This document shows positions 1 through 11,361 of a stretch of 64,000 nt of DNA, piece by piece. The notes beneath the pieces are model-generated. The model was not told the DNA's origin and searched no databases. It saw only the letters and a program-made list of their open reading frames with translations. The position numbers were made by a program, and so were the translations under genes. The DNA is from Pithys albifrons albifrons. Lineage: Eukaryota; Chordata; Aves; Passeriformes; Thamnophilidae. The stretch lies in the NCBI RefSeq assembly GCF_047495875.1, contig NC_092463.1:18217224-18281223 (forward strand), in the 5' to 3' direction. Position 1 is the stretch's first letter; each line of letters opens with the position of its first letter.

Positions 1-64
1 CCTGACATTGATGCTGCCACTGCCATGATGCTTTTGAATACTCCCCCTGAGATACAAGCAGGTT
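1..64 (+). CDS. FOXN3: FOXN3 coding exon, 3' part (enters from left edge)
   Basis: Frame 1 reads 21 codons, including IDAATAMMLLNTPPE, then one base of a split Phe codon. This matches the segment of the forkhead transcriptional repressor FOXN3 (CHES1) that follows the forkhead domain; the paralogue FOXN2 has a similar stretch. The exon is cut by the window edge, so its 5' boundary and the DNA-binding domain are not visible. I placed the donor at 64/65 because GTGAGT follows directly and because the split codon (t + tt) then gives Ala-Gly-Phe-Pro, as I recall it in vertebrate FOXN3. An upstream GT at 62/63 would be a poor donor and would break the frame. FOXN3 is a nuclear protein. Identity is secure; the left limit is arbitrary. 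Confidence 0.93.
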
Positions 65-3000
65 GTGAGTAGATATTTCTATAGCATATAGCAACATAGA
101 CGTGTAAAGTTAATATTCTCTTTTATAAGTGTACAGCATACCAGATAAAAAGGATTTAATAAAGAAATATAACTTCCCTTGTAGACCCTTACACTTCCTT
201 GACCCTTACATGAGTATAATTTTGTGGTTCATATTACATTCTTTGTTACATGAATAATATTAATCCGTGATCTCCAATGTAAAAGAGGGGTTATTGTTAT
301 TCATGACATACACCTAAATGAGTAGCATACTATTATCCATACTGATAGAAAGACCTGGGGCAACAGCCAGGAGAAAGGCAGGGAGAGAAAGAGAGCAAGA
401 GAGTGAAGGGTACATGGCATATGGTTTTATTTTCATTTTGTTTTGATTTGACTCCCATCGTGTGAGTTACCACAGCCATCTGGATACTTCCATTCACTTG
501 GGCACTGTTTCAGCTCCTTCCTTGCACACATCCTGCCCATTTTGCCTTTTTTTTTTGCTCTGACTGATGCAAGGAGGTAGGCAGGCTACAGAGAGCAAAG
601 AAAGGTCTCATTTCCCACCTATACTGTCCTCCCTCTTCTGTGACCAGACCTAAGGTTTTGATGCTGTGTATGAACAGAGCTCTGAAGAGGTCTTGCCCCC
701 TCTGTACTCAGCAAATACTGCAGGAATTGTTCTGCCCCACAGAGCTCGCAGTGAAGGTATTAAATGAATCCATGGTGGAATACAGCTGCACAAAAACAGG
801 GAATACAAGAAAACAAACATTGCTGGTCAGCAAGCACGGTAGTAATGCCAAGTGACAGGCAGCTGTAAAAAATAAAGGCAGAAGTTAAAATAGAAGCCAT
901 TATCAAGCCTATCTAACATCACTGCTATTGTTCTAGCCTGGGCAACCAAATCTAAATTCCAGGGGAAGCCTTGATTTGCACTTTGATACTCTGCCTGGGG
1001 AAGAGAGTCAATTACCATCAAAGCATTTCCCATGCAGCCAAGGAAAGATATCACCAGCCTACTTAGTGACCCTGCCAGGGGAATGCCTCTTGCAAAGTTT
1101 CTCTCAGTAGTGCTTCATACACGAAAAACCTGTCAGTTCTGGAAAGAGAAGAGTGGTCCTTGTCCTCTCCTAAACAGCCTTCAGGGACTGTATGTGGTAA
1201 AAGGATCACCAATCCCCTCTTTGTGTAGGAAGCAAAAAGGAAGGATTTTGTTGGGGAGAGGAGGTTATCCTTGGGCTTAGTGGGAAGACTAAAATGAAGC
1301 ATCTTCCAAAGAATCCCATATTTAAAGAAGCCAGATTTGTGGGACAGAGAAAAGATGAAAAGGAGTTGGTGTAGATTGAAAGTGCAGGGGTAAAAGAGTA
1401 TTTGAAAGAGGGAAGGGGACACAAAGCAGTATGTGCATAGAAAAGAATGGGGAAAATAGAGTAATATGAACTGGAAGAGCAGGAGAGGATGGCAGACAAG
1501 AATGTGAGGAGATCCATAGTATTAAACATCTACTAAACACACTGCAGAGTTTATCACGTGCCCATTTGCCAGCATTGCAGTGGAAGTGATTTGAAGATTT
1601 CTACACTGTCGTTTCACAGATGTCACAGTTTGAAGGTTGGCAAATCTTGTACCCCCATGTCACCTTCCCACTGGAATCTTATGTCAGGATGTAAAAAGTG
1701 AGTGGGAGATGAAAGCAGAAAGATGGCTCCTCATTCACATTTCTCCCTCCTTGATGTCTGCAAGTAATGAGGCCTTTGGCTGTGCCTTTAAACTCAAATG
1801 GAGGGTCTGCTCAGAAGTTCATGAATCCTTCCAAACGTTGGTAGAATTGCCAGAAGGAAAGGGCAGAAGTTTTCATAACCTCAGAGGTCCTTTAAATTAC
1901 GAAGGAGAAATATTTTGTTGGGTGTGTGAGTGGATAACTTGAGGAAGTAAATCAGCTTGTCCTGTGAATGCAGTTGAGTCTCACTTAAGTACCATATTAG
2001 GAAAATCTTATGCAACTTCATTAACTGTTACTGCAAATTAAGAAACAATTGCATGACAAAAATCACACCTAAAATTAATTTTGAAATAAAAGGCCATTTG
2101 GTTATAAAGGTTTCACTGCAATATTGAGCATCACCTATAAGCTTATAGTTCCTTCTCTGCTCTGTCAGTGGCTGCAGTGGTTGCAAATCAGGCTGTGAAT
2201 GATCAGGGCAGTAAGTGCACAGAGACTGACCCCTTGAAGCCTGAGAGTTCTGTTCCTGGTATCAGACTGTGGTGTCAAGTATTTTCATAAGGGCTGCAAG
2301 ATGCTCCATCTTCTGAAGAAAAGATGTGAAGAGGGAAGGACATGTTTTGCCATTTGGCCACAGGTGTTAATACCTGACTGAAAACTCTCTTGGTCTGAAA
2401 GTCTGAATCCAAACATACCATTTAACTGACGTAACAAAGAGTAATTTCACCTTACAACAACTCTACAACTCAGAAAGTTTAAAACTTTGGTCCAGTAAGA
2501 CCTTTGCCTATCGTACAAACATTCAACCGCTGTTTTGCCAAGTGGATATCTCCAAAGCAGATTGTGACAGAGTCTGGATTCATTTTCTCTGGATGGTTAC
2601 ATATGTTGGCTTTTGACTTTGAGGACATCTCGGATTAAAAGCTGCTTTTCGAGCGGCATAAAAATCCATGTTCATCTCGGCAATGTGGATGCTAAAGGCA
2701 TCTTGTGGTTGAAGTTAGCTACAGCAATTGCTTGAAGTCTTATTGCAATTTATTCTTCTAATTGAGTCTGTCAGAAAGGAATCCCATCTCAGAGGCATTA
2801 GAAAACCAAGAGTAAACTATTCCTGCTTTGTAAGAGATTGTTTAATTAGCTTTACAGTTCTAAATGACCATTTAAAATTCCACATCCGTGTGTGAAACAC
2901 CTCTAACAACAAATGCATTCTAAAATCATCTTTTGCTTTTATATGAAATCTTGAAATGGTGTCCAATAAACATTGCTTACCATTTACCTTAGTTCCACAG

Positions 3001-5070
3001 TGCTTAGTTTTCATTCAAAAATCCAAAAAGGCAGAAGAAAAGAGTAAATCACTGTTATTAGGATTATTTTGTGTTTATGTGGGTTTTACTTTATAGATTC
3101 ATGAAATTGATTGTTCACATTGCTGCTAAAGGTTAGGAATAATGCAACTAGAGTGTTAACATTAGAAATCAATTTCTAAATTATTCACATTTTGCTGTAT
3201 ATTCACAACCAAATGCTTCTAGATTGTAGCTGAAGGCAGAAGTTCAAAGTAGCCAGCTGTGTACAAGTTTCTAGTGAAACATGCAATCCAGCTGGCACCA
3301 TGAGTTAAATTGTGAAAGGTACTGTGATATGCTAAGGAAGGGCATGTAGGAACACAGATTTAATACTTCTTTTGCCTCTGTTTATCAAAGTCCTTGTGTT
3401 TCATCAGGTTTTGTATTGTTTGTTTATGTTTAAAAAGAAACAGCAGCTGGAACACCTGCTTTCCTCAGTAGCAGCTATCACAAGTTACAAATACTTTGTA
3501 TTTTTATTAGTAGCCAGTTCATGAATATTAATTCCAAAATATGTGATTTGCATTAAAAACTGTCTTTTGACCTTCAAGGGGACTGGGGACTGTCTGGGCC
3601 ATCTTGGGCAAGTTTCGTCCAATTTCTGAGCCAGGAATCTAATTTGCAGAGAGGACAGAGGAAAAAGGGATGGGGAACAAATGGTGTAGGGCTCCATTTA
3701 GAGGTCATGGGTAGTAAGTCAGTGAAGTCCATAGGTTAGTTTTTTACAGTTGTTATTTTGTGTGAAAGATTTTCAACACTTCAATTCTTACCAATGTCTT
3801 GAAGGTAACTATTACAAGCTGTCACTCCAGCACAGCATCCCCAGCTCTTAAGAGTGTACCATCCTGAGCATGTCCTACAGTCTTACCAAGCACTGTCCTT
3901 TGCCATGATTAAAATGGGGATTGGTTTTGGTGATTTTGCAGTGTGTTTGAATTCCTGAGATTCAGGTCACTGAAATCACATAAGCAGAAACACCTTCTTA
4001 ATTGTTGAGGTCGTTCTGAATTTGCTCTTCAGGCAGGACCAGTGGGAGGTGAGTATGGGCAGTGCATTGGCTGCTACTGCTGGTGAACAGTGCTGGGGTC
4101 AGAGGGATTATCCTGGAAATACTGATTTAATTCAAGGAGCTTCTCACTCAGTGCTATTACACATAGCTTTGAGTTCATGCATAATCCTTTGCCCATTGCT
4201 ATGTCATTTGTGAATTGCACATAAATATATTGCTCAAACTAAAGTTTAATACTGCAAACAGCTATAAAACAGTGCTCATAGAAAGAGTGTGGGTAGAAAC
4301 CAGGAAACTGAGTCCTCTCCCTGCTGAGCATCCATCTTCCGATTTCAGTACTGCCCATCACTAATTCAGCTTGTCTGCAAAGGGGTGGCTTTCAGAAGAC
4401 TTTGCAACACTGGTTTAGTGGGTGGTTCCTTACAGCAAATGGAAGTGCTGTGCTAAAGGTGTTTGGGATACGAGCGTGGAGTTTTGCTGGGTGCTGCTAA
4501 AAAAGCAGGTTTTCCAAGGTGAACCCAGTGTTTCTCTGGTTTGGAAATCTTTATTAATCTTTGTCTGAAAGCATATAAACCCCAGACTAGATAGGTGTAT
4601 TTTAAATTTGGTGGGAGGAGACGTAACTCCCTAAAGAGATCTACTAATACTTTACCTCTGTGCTTCTAAAATTGTACCCCAATGAAATTTGCTTTTTACG
4701 CTAATGCAAGTGGACTGCATATGTGAAAGATATATATAGATATATACAGGAATGAAGACCAAAAAAAATGCCTTAATGACAGTTAGAAATTCTCCAAATA
4801 AGATAAAAAGAACATGCTGTTTCCTTGAGAGATTTCTGTGTGAAACTTGATAACTCTGATGTTGTTTATAATGCATGTGGACAAGTCACTCATTGTTACT
4901 TAGTAGACAGCTTCCAGCCTAACTTTTAATATCAGAAAAGGATAAATCTTTGACAGTAAAATGTCTCATAAAGCTGTTTTTGCTGACAATTTTGCAGCAA
5001 AGGAAAAACTAGGAAAAAGCATTTTCATAAGGTTCAAGCTTTCCAATCCAGTTGCTGGGTTTTGGTTGAC

Positions 5071-5155
5071 ATTTTTTTGGAGGGGTTGTGGGGGGTTCGT
5101 GGGTTTTTTTGGTTTTGTTGTTTTTTGATTTTTATTTTTTTGGTTTTATTTTAAC
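5071..5155. repeat. G/T-rich low-complexity tract
   Basis: Long T runs alternate with G runs (for example ggttttgttgtttttt and a ggggttgtgggggg block). This is simple low-complexity sequence of the kind common in avian introns. The G runs could in principle form quadruplex-like structure on the + strand. No coding or regulatory function is inferred. Confidence 0.75.
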
Positions 5156-8075
5156 TTTGGTGTTTAAGTGTTAAGTCATTAAAGTGATGGAATAGAATTG
5201 TAAAGAAAACTTATATTTATGAAATACTTTCTACTTCCTTCCCCCTACTCCTCATAATACTCTTAAGGCAAGGTATGAGTGTGATAGGATTATCAGGATA
5301 CATTTCTTTCCCCCACCTCATATTTTTGTTGAGAGTCAGTGATTTGTTGGATGCATTCTAGAGTCACAGTTCGTAAGGAATTTAAGAGCTGTAAAATTGT
5401 CCTTGAGCAGTAAAATAGAAGTTCAGCAGATGGCATCAAATTTATGCCTGGGATAAGATAGTTCAAGTGAATAAAGTTACACATTTGGCAGATAACATTT
5501 GCTTTTGGCAACTTGTAATGTCCCATCAATTACACATCATCAGCAGTTTCCTATTTTCAGTTCTTGTAGCCTGAGACAAAGTACTCTGCTAAACTCCACT
5601 GGAGGAAATCTTGGCAGAAGAGCTGAAGCTGACAGATACCAGCACAAACTCAGTACCTCTTGTCTACTATGATTTCCTCTGTGCTCCAAGAGATGGGTCA
5701 GGAAAGAGAGCCCTGAGATAAATGCATGTGCCATATGATGACAAAAGAAGCAAATAACCAGTCTATCCCTACAAGATCCTTTCACACTCTAATATTCAAT
5801 TTTTTTAAAGTTCATTTTCAATAAATACTGTTCAGTCTTCATCACTGTCTTCATTGGCTACCTTGAGCTAGACAGTTTGATGAAGTGTGTGCTTGTTTCT
5901 CAGATGACACAAAGAACATGTTATGTTTGTTACGCCTTTCTTTTTCATTTTCTTCATTGACAACAAATCTCACTCGGTGCTGATATTTCATTTAACCTCC
6001 ATGTGCCAACATTTAACCAAGAAGGTAGTTTCCTATTTTACTGAGCTGTTGGGGTGTCAGTGTGTCCGGTGACTTGTCCATTGTGTATTTTGTCCTTGTT
6101 TTCCATTTCAATTTCGCCACATTGCTACATTTTGTTTGACTATCAAATCTTCAGGGGAGGACTCGGTCTGACATGGTGCTCATTGTTCTGAAGGTCTTGG
6201 AAGGGGTGGTTGTCTCAGCTGGAGGGGTGATGCTTGTTACACCTGCACACACACTTGCAAGGAAGAGATCATGGATGCAGTTTGTTGAGAAATGGGATGA
6301 AATAAGTCTATAGTTTGGGATATTCTACTCAGCTAATGTGCACTCAAGACCATGCTCTGGACTAAAATAGTCCTGCACTGGCTATGGAGTGATGATATGG
6401 CCATTACTAATTTTGCACATACAAAGCCTGATGAGTACAGGCTACAGAACAACGCTGGATTTTTGAAGGGCTTCTGTTGGATGTTTTTAACACTATCTGA
6501 ACAGAGTATCTTGATGGATTCATATTATGGTATGTTCTCCTACTCATCATTCACTCTATTTTCTGTTAAAATATAGCACGAGTGTTTGATACAAAAGACA
6601 GATTTTTCCCCATGGAGAATTTCAGAGATGGAGTCTTGGTTTTTGCCACAAGCAGCATAAGATCCAGAAGTCATTTCCCCATTCATGCAGCAGATTAGGG
6701 GCAGATCCTCTGTACACAGTTTAACTCTACTTCAGTGGAAGTGTTTCCTGGATTTGAGTTTCCTGAGAGCAGAGCGACCCTTGAAAACATAGCAGTGATG
6801 AAAGTTGAAAGGTGAATAATGACTTTGTTGTTTTAGACTCCTTGTGTTTCACTGGGAACATTCTGTGAAAGAGTAAACCTTGATCAAAGAGATGCACAGG
6901 TCCTTTTGCATTGTTTTCTTGAGCTGAGTTTCTCGGACATAAACGGCTCTCCTCACTTGCACAGAAAAGGTGCAAATTACATTTCACACTTCTGCCTAGG
7001 AATGGGGAACTCTGTAACCTGCCCATACTGTTGGTTAAAGAAGCATTAGAAGGGAGTAAGGTGTTAGTCCATATTGGCACTGATTGATGAAATGGCTTGG
7101 GGTAAATTATTTTACCTCCACACATTGAATCTTCAATCTAAAATATAAATACCTCACCTCAGAGTATACATTTGAAACGTAATTAAAGCTTGTAAGGCGT
7201 AAATGTATCTTTGGAATAAAAGTACCATGTAATTTCCAGTTAATAATCATAACCCTTCAAAAGCACCAAGGTGTAGAAATAATTCCTTGGATATAAGTAG
7301 CCATCTTCATACAGCCTGCACAAAGGCAGGAAGAGGGTGTGGGTACCAGAAACAATGCATTTATAGTTTATATACATAGATTTTTTTTTTTACATTTCTG
7401 TAATTGTTATTTTTGGGAAGGATGAGTATTGATGCTTTAAATGCTGTAAGTAGAGATGCATGAGCGAGAAGGATCAGTCTTGGTTACGTGGATAACTACA
7501 AATTAATACCTTTTACCATTGAATTATTTTGATCCTGCTTTTCATTTTAGTTTTAGAATGCTACAGATAGTAATTTACCAGCAAGTTGGGATGTCTGGGA
7601 TTTTTCTCCTTATGGTTTCAGGTACTGACTGAAGGGATACACTGCATTGTCCAGTGTCCTTCTTCAGTGTTCCATTGCATATCACCTTTATGTTTGTCTA
7701 TCTGAAGGTGTGGTGGTATTGCTGCATCATAATTCAGAGAGTTTGGAGAAACAAAACCAAAAATCAGTAGCAATAACACTGGTATTGTAAGCTGAAATAA
7801 TTACAGAATTTGAAGTGGTGATTTCAGTACACAGAGCTGTGGTTGTACTTCAGAGAAAAGTTAGAATCAGGGTATCAGTTAGGGCCTCTTTTGGCCTGAA
7901 TAGTCCTATTGAAGCCTTTCAGTGAGTGGTGGCAGGTGCCACAGACCAGACATCATTGAAGGGAACTGCATAGACAGGAGGGAAATACCAAGTTTTCTCT
8001 TTGGGTGTATTTTCAGAAGACAGCAAACTTCTGTGCTTTCTCTATTTTCAAACATTTGTCAATTCTTGAAGGGAA

Positions 8076-8130
8076 TGTGTGTGTGTGTGTGTGTGTGTCT
8101 GTGTCTGTGTCTGTGTCTGTGTGTGTGTGT
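8076..8130. repeat. TG microsatellite with TCTG interruptions
   Basis: About 12 TG units are followed by several TGTGTC-type units and then more TG units. The regular TC interruptions form a compound (TG)n(TCTGTG)n(TG)n tract, likely to be length-polymorphic. The Cys/Val-rich open frames read across it are artefacts of the repeat. Confidence 0.92.
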
Positions 8131-9683
8131 TGAGGTGGGAACGTTTTAGATGCGAAGCCTTTGAAGAGAGTGTTTTGTGGACAGCACACTATTACTTAGA
8201 AACCTGCATAGGAGAGGATCAGGGAACATGGAGAAGGGTGGGTTCCAGTGAGGGTGACAGTGTACAGAAAGACTAAGCAGAAAAAAAGGAAACTCGGAGA
8301 AGGTAAAGAAGGAAAGACAAGAGATTATTTTTAGAGAATCGATGAGGAAACAAACATGATTTTTTAAAGAAGCAATGGGAGTTGTCAATAAGGCAGAAAG
8401 AGGGTAAGAGAAGAAAAAGAATAAAATGAGCATCAGCTAACTCTGCCAGCAGAAAAGGATAATTAGGTAACTGCGGAAAGAGTTTGGGCATCAAGGAGCC
8501 TGTTGCTCTCTTTCTGCAGTAGAAATTTCACTATGTGTGCTTTGAAGTTTTACAGTGTGTATATTTAGACAATATCCATAGCTTACTGACAAGTGGTTCT
8601 GTGCGTATGCATAAATATTTCATTTCAATATAAAAATCTATGGTTTGTATCACAGTAAAGAGAAAATTCCCAGATCTTTCTTGGTCCAAACTCCTGGTTC
8701 ATTTGTTTTAACAGGACTTTGCAGAGAAACCACACTGTGTAGCGCAGAATAAAATCTGTCCCTCTTAAAAACTTGTTGGAAAAACTGTGCCCATTGGAAA
8801 TTATGTCTATATTGATCTTTTGGTATTTAGCACATTTATCTGTTGCTTTGAATTTACCTGTTACTGTGCATTTTAAGTTAGTCATATCCTCGAGCAGACT
8901 GCTTTTCTTCCATGACACTGGTGTCTGGGCCATCTCAAGACCATGCTGTTGAAACAAATACAATAAATTCAGATTTTGGAGTTTTTAGAAAGATAACATT
9001 CTTGTACAATAGCTACAGACCCAAACATTGTAGCATTGAAGGCCTGATCGTGTCCCCTGAGTGAAACATTTGATCGATTTCTCATAAACTAGTGCTGGAG
9101 GAAAAAGTATATAAAGTAGTGAAGTATAAATAGCAAAATGCAATTTTAAAATCATTTTGGTCATTGAAAGGTGACCCAAGTTGTTACAAAGTAGGGTCTG
9201 TAAACTGTAGCTGTATTTAAGCACCTAAATATGAATGACCTGTTCTTCAGAGGTGCTTAAAAGCAAGACTGGGTGTAACACAGTGACAGGATTTGATCAG
9301 GGGAGTGATGTACTCTTACAGGCAGGAGAAAAATTAGTTCCCAGAACTAACCTGTGTGGTGTGGAGTAAAGCAAGGTGAGCACCAGGATGGCAGGAAGGG
9401 AGCTGTCCACCTGTCTTGGTGTTGAGAGGAAGTTAAAGAACCTCAGCAGCTTAGAACGAATGTACTTCTCAGCTTATATTCCTCTGACTGAGAATGCACT
9501 AATATTTTGAGGTGTAATTGAAGATGGGCATGTAAAGTGTATATGTTGATTCTTAGACTGAATAATTTTTCTTGGCTCCTTGTAATTTGTTTAAAAATAC
9601 ATCCCATGGGTGTATATAAAGTGATACAGTTTACATTTATCTTTTATGTGTTTATATAATATCCATATGTTTAAATTTAAAAA

Positions 9684-9695
9684 ATCCATATGTTT
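9684..9695. repeat. Target-site duplication, left copy
   Basis: The 12-mer atccatatgttt immediately left of the composite SINE is repeated exactly at 10070-10081 on its right. A third copy at 9661-9672 shows that the site already held a local duplication, and the SINE tail (catatacatacata) resembles the target, so the exact right boundary is uncertain by a few bases. Confidence 0.75.
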
Positions 9696-10069
9696 GGGCG
9701 GTCCCGTGGTGTAATGGTGAGCACTCCAGACTCTGATCACAAGGTCGTGAGTTCGAGTCTCAGTGGAGACCGTACCGGGCAGTTCAATGCCTCCCTGCCA
9801 TCCGATCCCGTCAGATCTCGAATGCTCAGCAGGGTCAGCCCCGGTTAGTACCGGGTGCTGTGACAGTCCGGAGGACTCCACTGTCACTGTCCAAGCTCGC
9901 TCTGCCGTGGCAGATGGACCTCAGGACTGAAACAGTGGGGCCAGTTCTGTGGCCAGTTCTGTGCACGCTGTGCCTCACCTAAAAAAAAAAAATCGACTGC
10001 GCAGGCTGGAAGGGCACAACCCCTTCCCAAATCTTCGTTCGCGAAGTTTGGCCATACATATACATACAT
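9696..10069 (+). mobile_element. Composite tRNA-Gln/5S rRNA SINE-like retroposon
   Basis: Parts in order: (1) a tRNA-Gln-like head at 9700-9771 (72 nt) with an A box at 9707-9717 and a B box at 9750-9760; its acceptor ends still pair but the anticodon stem is degenerate. (2) A 5S rRNA-like segment at about 9789-9861, recognisable by gatcccgtcagatctcg and cagcagggtcag, with about 26 nt missing between gttagta and ccgggtgctg. (3) A unique body including a tandem 12-bp repeat (9939-9962). (4) An A12 run at 9981-9992. (5) A 3' tail with a perfect hairpin (10033-10046) and a CATA/ATACAT-like end. Perfect flanking 12-bp repeats indicate retroposition. The many surviving CpGs suggest youth. A SINE of this kind would be transcribed by Pol III and moved by a partner LINE, which I cannot identify; the tail is not CR1-like. 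Family name unknown to me. Confidence 0.82.
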
Positions 10070-10081
10070 ATCCATATGTTT
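10070..10081. repeat. Target-site duplication, right copy
   Basis: Exact match to 9684-9695, directly after the SINE tail. It continues into AT-rich DNA unrelated to the element. Confidence 0.75.
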
Positions 10082-11252
10082 AAAAATAATATACCCAGAG
10101 TAATGATCATCATTCTCTTGCTGGACATTCCCCATTAGGGGAAGTTGTGGTATGAATGATGACTTACAGTAAACAGAATGTGAGCAAACTGGCTTGGTGC
10201 AGATGTCAAAGAAGCAAGTTCAGGTGGAGGCTGTTGGAGGTTTCTGTTCCAGCCTGAAGGGACATATTAGCTGTGCAAACAAATGCCATTGCATATAAGT
10301 AAGTCCCTGGTAAGTGTCTAGGCTAAGAACTGTATGCAATAGTCCTGCATCTCAGAGTGGAGGAGGAAAATGCTGAGACCTGCTAAGATCACTCTTCCTT
10401 TTCTGGTGCCTTGGTAGTGCTTCTCTGCCATTTGTTCAGCTGCAAGGCTGCCTGCCCTGGCCTCAGCAGTGCACGGGTAGAAAACAAGTACTCAGTTGTA
10501 GGTTAAAATCTTGTTGGCCAGAGCTGCTCCTTTTGATAAACAGCCAAGTTAAAAGGGCCCAGTGAAATCTCTCATCTCTAGTGGCCATTGGTTACACAGT
10601 TTGGTGTCAGTGGCATCAGTGCCGTGTCGGGTGGGAGAGGCTGGAGCACAGCACTGCTGGGCTGGGGGACAGAGGTCATCAATGGCCAGAGAGAGAGGCT
10701 AATTAGTGGCATTGAGATAATGCCTTTTTAGCCTCTTCTCGTTCCCTTCCTGGTAAATACGTATTTGTAGTTAATACTTGATTTTGCAGGAGGCAGAGGG
10801 CAAGAGATTGCTGCCCAGAAAGTAAGCTATGAACTGTGTTCTTGCAATGAAGTACTTATGTTCTGTTTATCTGTGAAGAGTCCTTGTTTGTTATTGTAGA
10901 CAAAGTAGTTACATCTGTGCTCATAGGTGATTTTGACTCTGAGCACATGCATTCCCAGCAGGATGGCAATTACAAAACACAAGTGATTCAATGGTACAAG
11001 GAATGGTCTGCAGCAACAAGGTCAGGCAGTGGCTTCCACAAGCCATGTTAGTTACTGGTTGCTGTGAAGGTAGCATTGGAAGTAGCATGGCACTCAGAAG
11101 AGTTGAGGCTGAGATGTCCAAGGTAAGCAGTGTCCTGCACGAGCCTCTCTAAGGGTTTTTCAGTTCATTGAAAAGCTTAAGTTCCACGTTTTACTCCCAC
11201 ATTTTTCTAACGTTTCCTTTAAAAGAAACAATGTTCTGTGTTTTGTTTTTAG

Positions 11253-11361
11253 TTCCTTCGGGAGTGATACAAAATGGAGCTCGAGTGCTGAGTAGAGGAA
11301 TATTTCCTGGAGCCAGGCCATTGCCAATCAACCCTATAGGAAGCATGGCTGTCGCAGTAAG
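11253..11361 (+). CDS. FOXN3: FOXN3 internal coding exon (109 nt)
   Basis: The exon completes the split Phe codon (tt), gives 35 whole codons including [13 protein letters not shown] and [13 protein letters not shown], and ends with two bases of a split Arg codon (ag). The acceptor AG at 11251-11252 and donor gtaaga at 11362 are both good. The peptide corresponds to the FOXN3 linker after the forkhead domain. As I recall mammalian FOXN3, the end of the exon (here SMAVAV) differs and the rest is close. The length, 109 nt, is not a multiple of three, so skipping this exon would shift the frame of the last exon. No known domain lies here; it is probably a disordered linker. Confidence 0.94.

Larger units (their letters stand above)
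65..11252 (+). other. FOXN3: FOXN3 intron (~11.2 kb)
   Basis: The intron runs from GTGAGT at 65 to an AG at 11251-11252 preceded by a T-rich tract (gttttgttttt). It contains a G/T-rich homopolymer block (5071-5155), a TG microsatellite (8076-8130) and the composite SINE at 9696-10069. The rest is AT-rich single-copy-looking DNA. I see no further exon: open frames are at most ~130 codons, unconserved in appearance and without paired splice sites. Conserved enhancers could be present but cannot be recognised without alignment. Confidence 0.88.

Noticed and set aside
8079..8276. Cys/Val-rich open frame
   Set aside because: Produced by translating the TG microsatellite.
9700..9771. Considered as a functional tRNA-Gln gene
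   Set aside because: The anticodon stem is disrupted, no T-run terminator follows, and it is fused to 5S-like sequence within target duplications, so it is the head of a retroposon.
9789..9861. Considered as a 5S rRNA gene or pseudogene on its own
   Set aside because: About 26 nt including box C are missing and it is embedded between the tRNA head and the SINE tail.
9591..10135. Minus-strand frames of 98 and 83 codons
   Set aside because: They are antisense readings of the composite SINE.
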